Shown here one piece after another: positions 37,845 to 49,429 of a DNA stretch of 64,000 bases (positions are counted from its first letter, which is position 1; each line of letters begins with the position of its first letter). This DNA comes from Halichondria panicea. Lineage: Eukaryota > Porifera > Demospongiae > Suberitida > Halichondriidae. The position numbers and the translations under genes are program-made. The notes beneath the pieces are model-generated. The model did no database searches, was not told the origin of the DNA, and was given only the letters and a program-made list of their open reading frames with translations. The stretch spans positions 2,854,169 to 2,918,168 of the forward strand of contig NC_087386.1 of assembly GCF_963675165.1 (NCBI RefSeq), read 5' to 3'.

Positions 37845-38040
37845 TACGGTATAGCGGGTAATTTTTGAGGGGTAAAAATTCGTTTATCTGGAAAACGGTG
37901 GTTTTCGTGAGTATAAATTTTGTTTAGTCTTGTTGCCTGCACTGCATTCATACATTACGGTAAGCCATGCCTACGTTAACATTTCGTGCCCACGAAAATA
38001 ACGAATTTTTTACCCCACGAAAATTACCCGCTATACGGTA
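37845..38040. mobile_element. TA-flanked MITE (196 bp) in copy A intron 4
   Basis: TACGGTATAGCGGGTAATTT at the left, AAATTACCCGCTATACGGTA at the right. The interior matches the 1075-1268 element in reverse (GTTGCCTGCACTGCATTCAT). Confidence 0.9.
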
Positions 38041-38066
38041 CACTGTATGTTACATAACATTGTACC

Positions 38067-38409
38067 AAGGGCGTATAAAGGAGAAGAGGGCATGCAACAG
38101 TTTGTGAGCAAAAACTTAAGTGGGTGGTGGAAAGTACAGTAATAGATTATCCTGTCTGTGGTTTTAGTTTTTGCTCAACATGTAGGGTTGATAGTCGTTG
38201 CATGCCCTCTTCTACTTATTAGGGCTTAAAAAGAGAAGATGCAACTCAGGCTATTCTCATACTCATCAAACTCCACGTGGGCGGAATATTGACTTTTGTA
38301 CACTACTGGATTCTATTTATAGCATATCCTGCCTCTGATATGAAGCAGTGTATGATGATTAAATGGGCTAGATAGTGAATTGCATGCCCTCTTCTCTTTA
38401 TAAGCCCTT
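38067..38409. mobile_element. Foldback element of about 340 bp in copy A intron 4
   Basis: Left AAGGGCGTATAAAGGAGAAG then AGGGCATGCAA; right TTGCATGCCCTCTTCTCTTT then ATAAGCCCTT. A third, internal copy of the right arm lies at 38199-38230. Confidence 0.8.
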
Positions 38410-40760
38410 GACAGGACGAAATAACTCACTGGATATACATAGATTGACTGCTCGAGATGCGACATCGCGGTCATCGCTTTAAATTTTTGTGATTCTAATC
38501 TCAAAAGTCTTTCTTTTATGTTCATCATTTTAGACCGGTAAATACGCCATTCAACAAATATGTCTCGAATGTAACCAAGGTAGTGATCATCAGTATTGAA
38601 TAAAGCAACAATAAAGTTTTGGCCATGTGGGATTCTTAATTGCGATAAATCAAGGAATTTGTTTTGATAGTAGGTATCAATAATTATTATATCTTGGGAT
38701 TGTCGGCAAGGTGTTTAGATGATACTAGTGGCTCAATGATATCTTTACCGATGTCGATCTTGTCATGTCCAGTTACGAAAGTGTTCACATCACCTTGTAC
38801 TGCACCACTCACCATAAACAGAATCGGGTACTTTGATGAATCTGGGATATGGACATAGTGACGTGCAGCATACATGATCCCATTTAATTCCAGCTTTCCT
38901 AATCTGCCTTGTCTGATGTACATGGCAAAGTTGTATTCCTTAAACCTGTTGTTGAGCCTGCGAATGTTATCATTACATCTATCCGATATCAGCCGAGAAG
39001 GTATGGGAGGAGAAAGACTAATTATGATAGCCAGTCCACGAGAATCAGGAGTAGACAGAATTGCATTGTTGATGTTGTGAGCAAACTTTCTTGACAGATC
39101 GATATGATAAAGGCATTTATTGTTTAGATCCAGTCGTACGAGTTTTAAATCAAGAAAGCTATTGTTCTGCTCTTGCATGTCAGCACGCACCATTCCTTCA
39201 GGCAGTATGCAGACCAAAACAACTGAGCCAGAAATTTGATATTTTGATAACGAAAACTCTCTTCCCAGCTTGAGACGAGTTTGCTCCAAATCCTCCAGAG
39301 TGAAAGTGTGTGGGTCGTAATCAAACTCCATCTCCAGCTTGACATACTCGGGTGGTGGCTCTGGTCGATCGGACAGGTGAGGGAAAATCTCAGCCACTGT
39401 TGTTGTTTTGCGGAATTGCACCATGTCCAGAGAGTGTTGGCTCATCTTTTGCTTGAGGTCAGAACTGCCAAAGTGGTCGATAATGTGTTCGAGAAGACTA
39501 AAGTCGATGAAGCTAAGGTAGAAGTTGAGGTGAAAAAATATGTCCTCAATAGACTCGGCTTTCTTGAATGTGGCATATTTTCCTTTCAGAAAATTCTCAA
39601 GCTCGGCTTTGATTGAAATCGAGAGGCATGCTAACGATCGTCGGAAATCTTCAACAGTGACTCTTTTCCCTGTGAGCTCAGTCTCTGCCAACTCTTGCAA
39701 GCTATAAAACTTCCCTCAAACCATTTCACTTTCTCTGAGAAAGCAGCATCTGCAAAAACAAATGATTAATGCAAGGTATCGTACAAATCTTAAGAGCCCA
39801 CCATTCGAAGGCATTGCTATAGGCAGTACTGATGTGGTAGTGTCTGCAGCACTCTTGTCAGTTGGCTCAAAAGGCTCCAATGTAGGGAGATCTGTGATTG
39901 CATGAGTGGTGTCATCAATCAGGGCATAGGAAATTGAAATTGTATTATGTTCTCAACACTTGTATGAGTTTATTCTCGTATGCATGCATGCATTGTATGG
40001 AGTTCCATTTTTGAAACACAGTGCAAGTAATGTCACAATGCAAGTAATGTCAAGCTACAGGTAATATCAACTTACCACCTGAGACTGGCCTGGATTCTTT
40101 AGAACCAAAGGTAAACGTAGTAACTGTAGAACAAAAATACCCAGGTCACCACATACTATCATAAAATCTTAGCTTCTAGGATTTTAGTAACTGCAAAAAT
40201 ATTACCGTGAAACTGCACAACTACGTGCTTACTACGTGCACTACATGTACACAGCTTCAACAATATACAAGTCAAGGCTGCATTTCTTACAACTCTCACC
40301 AGTATTGCACACATTGGCAGCTAGCAGCCCCTCCTCCAGTTTCAACAAAATTTCAATCAGCGAGCGATAGTTAGGGTAAGGGTTCCTTTTGAGCCAAAAT
40401 GTCAGAGCTTTGATCATGCCCTTTTCATGCCCTCCCAGGAAAACAGTATCCCTTACATCAGCTTTCTGTGCCTCATTGAGACCAAGTCCAGGCACTCCCA
40501 CATACTTCTCCCAGCCACCAAACAGTCCAGCCAGTTTCAGCAGGTGCCCCTCCTCTACTGTGCCATCTAGCTGCTCTTCTGTTATTCCAGTTTTTTCCAT
40601 CAGTGTGTCTAAGATGAGACTTGCATCAACATTGTCAGAACAAGTAGCCATATTAATATTTATGTCTCAAGTTCTACACAATTACAACACAAACACTTTT
40701 ATTATGTTGCGGTAAAAAGAAATTGCACATGCGCAACATAAACCTCAGAACATTAATAAT

Positions 40761-40806
40761 TAGCCTCGACTCCAGGCCACATTTAATCAGCCTGGAATCG
40801 AGGCTA
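40761..40806. mobile_element. TAGCCTCGA foldback hairpin (46 bp)
   Basis: TAGCCTCGACTCCAGGC pairs with GCCTGGAATCGAGGCTA. The ends equal those of the 606-bp element at 5610-6215. The flanks ATTAATAAT and ATTAATGAA look like a decayed 9-bp duplication. Confidence 0.75.
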
Positions 40807-41044
40807 ATTAATGAACTCTTGATAATAGAACTGCATGCCTTACAAAGTTAGGGTATTGAGGTACCGCCTCCATCTCGTTCAGTTACCCGGCGAGGTGATT
40901 AGAGAGCCATCACGTCTATACAAACCCAACACACCCTAAACTATTACTTTTATTACTCATTTTTATGTTTTTTATGTATTAGTCTAGTCTTATATATATA
41001 TCTCAATGTCATAATAATCACAAAAGTCTACACACCATTAGGCC

Positions 41045-41101
41045 TAGCCTCGAGACCAGCCGTTCGTTATCTGAAAGAATGGCTGGTCTCGAGGGAGGCT
41101 A
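41045..41101. mobile_element. TAGCCTCGA foldback hairpin, unit 1
   Basis: CTCGAGACCAGCCGTTC pairs with GAATGGCTGGTCTCGAG. The duplicate copy is at 49628-49682, so it was inserted before the segmental duplication. Confidence 0.8.
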
Positions 41102-41109
41102 TATTTATA

Positions 41110-41590
41110 GCACAAAATCTGTTCAGGAAAAATATACACTTTTCTTGAGGGTGGTCTCACTGTGCACACATTGCTACACTTCAAGCTCTTGGCCATTCTC
41201 AACCAGCACTCCAACTTGTTTATTTACCGCATGCAGAGGTCTTGGTGGCAACCAATTACATCCAAGACGGTTGTAAAGAATGGTGTAATAATCGCCCAGT
41301 CCGAGATGGTTTGACTTCCATCGAGTTTCTTGAAAATACTCCCAGTACTTTAAATATAGGGCCATGTCGTGAACATTCTCCGCTGATAGTTAGTTGCCCT
41401 CCGAGGTTCCCAAGGAGTATTTTGTAAAGTATTTGACCAGCTTCTGTACTTCAGCTTGATCACAGCACGATTGGTGGAAGTTCTGCTAAATGGCTCTAAT
41501 CATAAGTTTCTGGGACTTCAAGAATTGGGGGCAAGAATATTGTTCTCTTCCATCATCAAATCAATTTATCAAACCCAGAAATAGCTATAA
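41110..41590 (-). pseudogene. Degenerate coding remnant at the unit 1 end
   Basis: On the minus strand short frames (VENVHDMALYLKYWE and GDYYTILYNRL types) match the 49690-50118 copy but are broken by stops and frameshifts in both. The family is not recognised. It lies upstream of the death-domain exon on the same strand. Confidence 0.4.
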
Positions 41591-41682
41591 ATTATTATAG
41601 CATTGAGTTGCCTCCTAGATCCTATATCTGAGGCTGCTGACTTCGGAGACAAGATCCGTTTCTGGGTCCATCTTGTTGACAT

Positions 41683-42570
41683 GGAATTTTGGTCCCTCTC
41701 AAACTTCCTACCCTATCAACTTCCAAAAATATGCCTCCTACTCATTAGAATATAACAAAAGCCCAATGGCTACCTCTCCAATCACCACCCCCCCCCGATA
41801 GTGCCACCCTCAAAGTTGGAACTGCCCCCTACCCTTTAACCTCTCCCGGCTCACGTATTGACCCCTCATCCTCCATTGCCATTACAGCTTTTGACGAGAT
41901 GTAAGCTGTTAGTGATATAATGGTTGACAACCCTCCTGCAATGTCCGTCAACCACTACAATCGATTCCCCGAGAAGAGCACCACTGCATGTGTATCCAGA
42001 AACATCTGTCGGAGATGCCGTGCGGTTACAACAGCTACCCCTCTCCACCACATTCTAACGAGCTGCCGACCCAGTTCTTTAATGGATAGCAGCTAGTATC
42101 TGCTGTCACAGGCTCACACCTTCGCCCGAGTCTCGAGAGGAAGCGTTGGCAAGACAACAACTCAACACATTGAAACATACGGAACTATAAATAAATTGAT
42201 AGTGAGCACCAAGGGATGGGTCATGTGATCCAGCACCATTACCAGGGGTATCCCCTAGAGAGCTCAGTGTAATGATGTTGTCATAGACTATAATACAACT
42301 TATTTTCTGCCCGATCTGTATTTTGCATTTTTTTTCTCTTCGTTCTCAGTTAGGAAGTCATTTATATATCTGTATAGCGTAAGTTCAACCCAACTTTTTG
42401 CCCTGTCATTCACAGAAACTTTGCACATTTCACTGTTTCATTTGTAGCTGAGTGTTTGTACGACTGTGGTTTAGTAGACCCCTCCTATTTTATGCCATTG
42501 CTCTTTGTGTATACTTTACTGTAATCTCTGGCCATGCAAATTAATAATACAGGAGTTGAGTTATCAATGT
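41683..42570 (+). pseudogene. Notch last-exon and 3' UTR fragment, duplicated
   Basis: Matches Notch 34226-35270. The coding part has in-frame stops (CTCATTAGAATA) and deletions, while the UTR (GGAGTTGAGTTATCAATGTA) is well kept. It cannot encode more than scraps of the Notch tail. It marks the left edge of unit 2. Confidence 0.92.
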
Positions 42571-42734
42571 AGATGCATGATAACAGTTTTATTAAGAATG
42601 CATGACTGTACCAGTTTTGCGCTATATCTTCTATAATTATAATTATAGAGAGTACTTACTAAAATATAAATTGCTAAATCTGAACTATACATGCATGTAG
42701 GAGAAGCACTTACAACACACGTAAAACACTAAAA

Positions 42735-43165
42735 TTGTGTACTTGCCACTCATGGCAGTTGGTTAATTCAAGCATTGTCAGATGGCACATCACCAATGCC
42801 GCAACAGGTTACCATGGATATTATACACTGGCTTGTCGAGGCGAGAGATCACCTTCATTGTAGAGTGGCCTGGGATGTTACGTCGAATCTCATCTATAGT
42901 GCTTAATTCATCTTGGTATTCTGGAGTGCATGCTGTAAATCTCAGTAGTCTCAGAATATATATATCGTATATCGTGTATCGTTTTAGAATGGATGTACGC
43001 AAGAATGAAGTCTCAGATGGAACCATCAGGTGCGATAGGCCCAGCGAGGGTTTCAGTATCAGTATATATAGACCATGATATTTGGGTGCTTATAGAGGTA
43101 AGGAATACATATACACTTGAGAATAACATCGTTGATAGGCCTGTGCCAAATATTCAAATTTGTTC
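42735..43165 (-). pseudogene. Degenerate pseudo-caspase-2 exon, unit 2
   Basis: Counterpart of 35715-36100. A readable piece (EIRRNIPGHSTMKVISRLDK) is followed by frame breaks and stops. Confidence 0.85.
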
Positions 43166-43967
43166 ACGTATTATTCAAATTATTTATTCTCACTTCATCA
43201 GCCTAATTTATTCAGCCTTATTCAAATTGAGGACACCTATTATTCTGATACATACACAGCATTGAAATAAAGCACCTATAAATTATATATAATATAGCAC
43301 AAAAAAGTCAATTTTAGCAGCGAAATAACACACCGTAGCACAACAAATGTGGCTTAATTAAATTAATTTTTAACATTCATTGGATAACAAAACAAATGGA
43401 GCGTCATACGTCACTTTGTTATATCCCATCGTGCACGCTGTCATATCAAAATCGTACTCTTACATGACATGTACGTATATATCTGATAATCACGGCCGTA
43501 ATTAACAATTCACGTTGGATTTTAGATCACGTAGTTTTGATATGTTTGGCTTGCCATAGGTCCGACATGCACGAATCACTACAAGTTCAGTCCATTGATG
43601 TGATTGTGGTCACATGATAACGTCCAGGCCAAATACACTAGCAATGATTTGATAATTATATATATTGTCTTGCTTGTGTTGTAAATGACTGATTGAATTG
43701 ATTTCAGATGAAACCCTTCAGTGTGCCTTTAGTGTTTCCGACTGCTCGTGCAAGTATATCTAAGGAGCTTACACCTTGATCTACATTACCAATAAAAAGT
43801 AATTAGCATTTAATTAAGAAAGCATGATGAACATAATAATTAAAAAACCTACATTTGTTCACTTATGTCCTTTCCATAATTTATATACAGTAGCTAACTT
43901 GTCCCAACTGAGTCTATAATTATAGAAGAAACAAAATTAATACGTAAAATATTATTAGCACACTAAA

Positions 43968-46900
43968 TTATGTACTTATACCAGTTCCAGTAGCGTCACC
44001 AATGCCACGATGAAGATCTACTGGGTTGTCATGGATATACACTGGCTTGTCGAGGCGAGAGATCACCTTCATTGAACAGTGGCCCGGGATGTTACGTCGA
44101 ACATCATCTAGTACTTCATCAATAGATGCTTTGGTATTCTGGAGTGCATGCTGTAAAATCTCAGTAGTCTCAGAAGATATCTGTATCGTTTTAGAATGGA
44201 TATAAGCAAAAATGAAGTTTCCTATGAATGGAACCCTCAGGTGCGATAGGTCCAGCGAGGTTTCAGTATCAGTATAGGCCATGATAAGGAATATCTTTGG
44301 GTGCTTAGAAAGATAAGGAATGCAAAGCGGCTTGAGAATAGCATAGTAGATGTCGATACGACTTCCTTTATAAAGCAAATGGTTTGGGTCATCTCCAGCT
44401 ACTTGTCCACTAATTGCAAACACTATCGGATGGTCTGACAACTCTGTGTGGTATGTAACTGTAGACACGACGTCTTCAAGATTAGAGTAACTTTTGGCTA
44501 CATAATCCAGTTTCGAAAATATGCCAGTAAGCATTTTGGTATTGGTAGCTCTGAGATGATCCTTAAGGGCAATAATGATAGCCAAACCTTTAGGGTTTTG
44601 AGTCGACTTAATCAAATCGTTAACGTCACCAACAACATCTTCAACAACATCTTTAAAATTTGATAAAGAGCCCATTGACATGTCCTGCAGAAATCATATT
44701 ATAACCATGCATGGTACCAAAATAATACATTGGTGCTTCACAGAATAGAACATGCATGGTCATCATGCGCAAACTGTACGTAAAACTCTATTATAAAACA
44801 CACACATTATAATTATAATACAATACACACATTAATATTCGTGATCTATAATTAACTTACCATCGATGAATGTTGGCAAAAGTAGATTGGTTGCTTGAGG
44901 TGAGACTTCACAGTCATCCGTTTGAAGTTTTGCGATTCTAATCTCAAAAATATTTCTTCGATGTCAATCATTTTAAAAAATATGTCTTGATTGCACTCAG
45001 GGTCGCTGCTATCAGAATTGAATAAAGTGACAATAAAGTTTTGGCTGTGTGGAATTCGCGACCTACACTGAGGGTAGGTCTCAATGATGATTATCTTGGG
45101 ATTGTCGGCAAGGTGTTCACATGATACTAGTGGCTTAATGATATCTTTACCAATGTCGATCTTGTGTCCATATACTAAAAACGTGTTCACATCCTTGCTC
45201 ACTGGACCATTCACCATAAACAGAATCGGGTAGTTAGATGTATTCGGGAGATTGAGATAGTGGCTTACAGCATATATGATCGCATATAATTCTAACTTGT
45301 CCACTGGAAAAAAAGTGTTGTAAAGGGCGAAGTTGCAGTCCTTGAACCTGTTTCTAAGCCTGCTGTATCTATCATTAAATCCCAATGAGCCACCATTGTT
45401 AAGATCAGTTATGATAGCCAGTCCACAAGAATCAGGAGTAGACAGAATTGCATTGTTGATGTTGTGAGCAAACTTTCTTGACAGATCGATACGATAAAGG
45501 CATTCATTGTTTAGATGCAGTCGCACAAGTTTTAAATCAAAAAAGCTATTTTTATACTTTTCAGCATCAATTCTCCACACCATTCCCTCAGGCAGTATGC
45601 AGACCAAAACAACTGAGCCCGTTACAATCTTCACAAGAAAAAGCGCCAACTTTGATAGTGAAAACTCTCTTCCCAGCTTGAGACGAGTTTGCTCCAAATC
45701 CTCCAGTGTGTAAGTGTGTGGATTGTAATCAAATTCCATCTCCAATTTGACATACTCGGGTGGTGGCTCTGGTCGACCGGACAGATGAGGGAAAATCTCA
45801 GCCACTGTTGTTGTCTTGCGAAACTGCACCATGTCCATTGAGTATTGGCTCATCTTTTTCTTGAGGTCGGAACTGCCAAAGTGATTGATAATGTGCTCGA
45901 GAAGACTAAAGTCAATGAAACTAAGGTAGAAGTTGAGGTGAAAAAATATGTCCTCAATAGCCTCAGCTTTCTTGAATGTGGCATATTTTCCTTTCAGAAA
46001 GCTCTCATGCTCGGCTTTGATTGAACTCGAGAGGCGTGCTAACGATTGTCGGAAATTTTCAACAGTGACTCCTTCCCTTGTGAGCTCAACCTGTGCCAAC
46101 TCTTGTAAGCTATAAAACTGTGCCTCAAACCATTTCACTTTCTCTGAGAGAGCAGCATCTGCAAAAACAAATCATTAATGTAAGTATTGTACAAATCTTA
46201 AGAGCCCACCATTCGAAGGCATTGCTATAGGCAGTACTGATGTGGTAGTGTCTGCAGCACTCTTGTCAGTTGGCTCAAAAGGCTCCAATGTAGGGACATC
46301 TGCGATTGCATGAGTGGTATCATCAATCAGGGCATAGGATTATGAAATTGTGTATTATGTTCTCAACACTTGTATGAGTTTATTCTCGTATGCATGCATG
46401 CATGGTATGGAGTTCCATTTTTTGAAACAGCAAGCAATATCAATTTTAAGCTACAGGTAATATCATGCAGGAGTACATGTACATAAAGAGGAGTATCCAA
46501 CTGTAGCAGTTGTAGTGTAAACCACGTTACACGTACAAGTATGTCATACCAAGTCACTATCAGACCGCATCTTAATTAATAATTATTATGATATCAGCAA
46601 CAGTTTACACAACACTATTACTGCAACTAATTATGATATCAGCAACAGTTTACACAACACTATTACTGCAACCAATTATGATATCAGCAACAGTTTACAC
46701 AACACAATTACTGCAACTACATGTACTAGAGCACTAAAGTGCAAACCATAATTATGCACTGTGGATTAGGATCACAGCAAAGAAGCCTGGAGTATCAGGG
46801 AAGTGTGACTCCAGGTCCTGCATGGAGTAGGATCCCAGAGTCAGCTAACATGGCTATAAGCAGCAGGAGCTATAATTATAGCTTTCTACTTTAGTGACCC

Positions 46901-49221
46901 TGTTCCATTGTTCCTGGTACAGAATCACTTCAGTTATAAACAACGCATGTGCCAAGTTCTGTTCAAGCTACATTTTGCTTGCTTTTATTAGACAACAAAG
47001 CTTTAACACAGTAAGCTGCCACTTATTAAAAGTACTAAGTTGTTGTGTGGAGGCTACCCATGCTGTAAACGCAGTGCTGTGGCATCCAGGTGAGTAGATT
47101 CACAAATTACAAACAAACAAACAAATCACACAAAAACTATAACCCGTGGCCGCCCACGCGCCTCGGGTTAACAAGTGTTAGTGGCCGACTAGATGTAGAA
47201 TGGAGTGTGCGTGGGAGTTGTATACTCTCCTCTTTTAATATGTGCTCCTGCTAATATCATAGAAAGGGATTGGCAACAGGGGCAGTTCACGTGATGCTTT
47301 TACATTGAATGTACACAGGTGGGCCTGAAACTATCCGTGTTTCGCCCTAAAACTCACGCGAAAACCCGGGAAACTTATCGTATCTATAATTAATTAATGC
47401 CTACTTCTCAAAGACCCCTCCAACACTTAAACACATGCCCCCTGATGGTAGGTATCATTTAGAAATATAATCTTGATTTTCGTGAAGTAGCTAGAGGTAC
47501 ACAGAGCCTCTGTCAGAGGCTTTTTCATGCTTGTGTTCCTATAGCACATATGATATAGCTAAGGTTGTGTTACTAAGTAGTGTGCTATGTCCCAAATCGC
47601 CACACAAATGAGCTAGGTGAAGTTGATGTTTAGCAGTAGAACTGCTAATAGACTTTTTTTTATAGACGGCAAAAACAATTCTCATGAATTATTCACGTTT
47701 AGACTCCCACGTTAGAACATAGATATAAGAAGGGAGAGGGATGGGAAACAGAGCACGTGCGCACAATCACTTCTATGCAATGCCAAAAGTTGATCCACGT
47801 TTCGGCTCTAGACACCCCGCCAACCCAGCGGGAAATGTTATTACTATCATTCACAGCTCCCGGCCCCACTGGGACTCTTAGTCCTGTGCTGAGCATCCAC
47901 GCCTACTGTGCATCATATAGAAGCGTTGCCGTGTATCTCACCAAGAGCTTGAAAACTTTCAAAGGCAGTTTTTTGAGTGTTGTATTATCGTTTCGGCTCT
48001 TTCTAGTGGCTTTCTGTACCTTCTACAACTGTGACTACAGCCCAAAATATTAATGATTCCCTCTTTTAAGTAGCTGGGCATTGTATGCAAGTAAAATCAA
48101 AGCCACTTGGCTTTAGGTTGGTAAGTAATGTTCATTTTTGTCTTAGTAAGCTGGTTTTTAAAAGCAGACTTTTTGTGTATCCATTTAGAAAGTTACATCA
48201 ATGATTGAATGTAGGTAAATGTCTCTTTGTATTCATTGATAGTTGGTTTATTGATCGGCACAGTAATTTACCAGAACTTTGCTACATTTCTATAATTCTC
48301 TATTATGTCTGTGACGGTACTGGAATACTCAACGGTACAGACAGAGCTCCTCTCAAGAATTTGCCTGTCCAAGCTGCTTTTTACTGCTTGGAGGGGTCTC
48401 ACTAACTATTGCTACTACCTTGTTGTGACGTTCCACTAGCTGTTGCTAATACATGGAGCTCAGTATAGCTAGTTTTAGCCTAGTACTAGCTAAAAGCATG
48501 GGCTAGAGGAAATAAAGAAGAAAACATTGGCCGAAACGCGGTTCGTCAATGCTATATTTACGTAGCGTTTCCCATCCCTCTCCCTTCTTATATCTATGGT
48601 TAGAAGTAAGCCTCGAGGCGAAACACAGATGGTACCCGAAGTGCACTCTGTTGCCAATGCCTTTCTCTTCTATCTATGGTAATATCAACTTACCACCTGA
48701 GACTGGCCTGGATTCTTTAGAACCAAAGGTCAACGTAGTAACTGTGGAACAAAAATAATAGGATTTTAGTAACCGCAAAAATATTATAGTGGAACTGCAC
48801 AACTACGTGCTTAGCACTACATGTACACAGCTTCAACAATATACAAGGCTGCATTCTTACAACTCTCACCAGTATTGCACACATTGGCAGCTAGCAGCCC
48901 CTCCTCCAGTTTCAACAAAATCTCAATCAGCGAGCGATAGCTAGGGTAAGGGTTTCTTTTGAGCCAAAATGTCAGAGCTTTGATCATGCCCTTTTCATGC
49001 CCTTCTCGGAAAACAGCATCCCTTACATCAGCTTTCTGTGCCTCATTGAGACCAAGTCCAGTCACTCCCACGTATTTCTCCCAGCCACCAAACAGTCCAG
49101 CCAGCTTCAGCAGGTGCCCCTCTTCCACTGTGCCATCTAGCTGCTCCTCTGTTATTCCAGTTTTTTCAATCAGTGTGTCTAAGATGAGACTTGCATCAAC
49201 ATTGTCAGAACAAGTAGCCAT
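43968..49221 (-). CDS. Death domain + sponge module + two tandem pseudo-caspase domains, 5 exons, 834 aa (copy B)
   Basis: Exons: 49221-48870, 48741-48694, 46299-46210, 46158-44861, 44684-43968; 2505 nt, in frame. Residues about 5-110 form a death domain (LAGLFGGWEKYVG, HEKGMIKALTFWLKR, LIEILLKLEEGL). About 210-355 is a module seen often in sponge death-fold proteins (FYLSFIDFSLLEHII, LEDLEQTRLKLGREFSL); I cannot name it. About 375-595 is a caspase fold: GLAIITDLNN, NYPILFMVNGP in place of the SHG histidine strand, NPKIIIIETYPQC in place of QACRG, then a p10-like half. About 600-830 is a second caspase fold: PKGLAIIIAL, TKMLTGIFSKLDY, IVFAISGQV, KIFLIMAYTDTE, where Tyr replaces the catalytic Cys. 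Neither domain keeps the His/Cys pair, so a scaffold or decoy role is inferred. The final exon may instead splice at 43982 (GTATAAG) to an unseen exon. Confidence 0.8.
46588..46717. repeat. 45-bp tandem repeat, about 3 copies
   Basis: Units begin ATGATATCAGCAACAGTTTA at 46588, 46633 and 46678 and are nearly identical. Confidence 0.9.
47718..48598. mobile_element. 881-bp element with perfect 32-bp TIRs and 7-bp target duplication
   Basis: Ends begin CATAGATATAAGAAGGGAGA and continue GGGATGGGAAAC, identical on both sides when reverse-complemented. GTTAGAA flanks both ends (47711-47717, 48599-48605). It is nested in the larger insertion. No long coding frame, so probably non-autonomous. The identical TIRs imply a recent insertion. 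Confidence 0.88.
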
Positions 49222-49429
49222 AATTATTAAACGATATAATTGTCTTCTATAGAATTACAACACAAACACTTTTATTGATGTTGTGGTAAAAAGAAATTGC
49301 ACATGCGCAACAAATAAACATTATTAGCCTATTTTACATGTATACACACATTCATAGATATACTGTATACTATAGGCGGTTTGTACTTGTAGTCTTTATC
49401 ACCGGGTTTTGATGCAACAGTTGCATAAA

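Larger units (their letters stand above)
37115..40651 (-). pseudogene. Death-domain/tandem pseudo-caspase gene, copy A, frameshifted
   Basis: Same five-exon plan as the intact gene in unit 2: 40651-40300 (death domain), 40123-40076, 39891-39802, about 39750-38420 (sponge module and pseudo-caspase 1), 37772-37115 (pseudo-caspase 2). Exon 4 has a 1-nt deletion near 39712 (TTTGAGGGAAGTTTT where copy B has GGCACAGTTTT) and 2 extra nt near 38690 (AAGATATAATAATTAT), each shifting the frame. The death domain and pseudo-caspase 2 exons remain open, with residues like ISGQVAGGD and FLIMAYTGTE as in copy B. Intron 4 holds two inserted elements. Recent damage or an assembly error are both possible. Confidence 0.85.
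46466..48677. mobile_element. 2.2-kb composite insertion in copy B intron 2
   Basis: Copy A reads through this point. In copy B the 10-mer GGTAATATCA occurs on both edges (46456-46465 and 48678-48687), as expected for a target duplication. Inside, a third TAATATCA at 47252-47259 precedes an inverted-end pair (AAGGGATTGGCAACAG near 47264, CTGTTGCCAATGCCTTTCT near 48648). At least two nested elements are therefore likely. Confidence 0.75.

Noticed and set aside
40850-40930. Strictly conserved AGGTACCGCCTCCATCTCGT block as a possible small RNA gene
   Set aside because: It is conserved only between the two duplicated units, with no recognisable RNA family or Pol III boxes.
47508-47530. GCCTCTGTCAGAGGC hairpin followed by T-run, resembling a histone mRNA 3' stem-loop or terminator
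   Set aside because: The sequence does not match the histone stem-loop consensus, and no histone gene or other transcript ends there.
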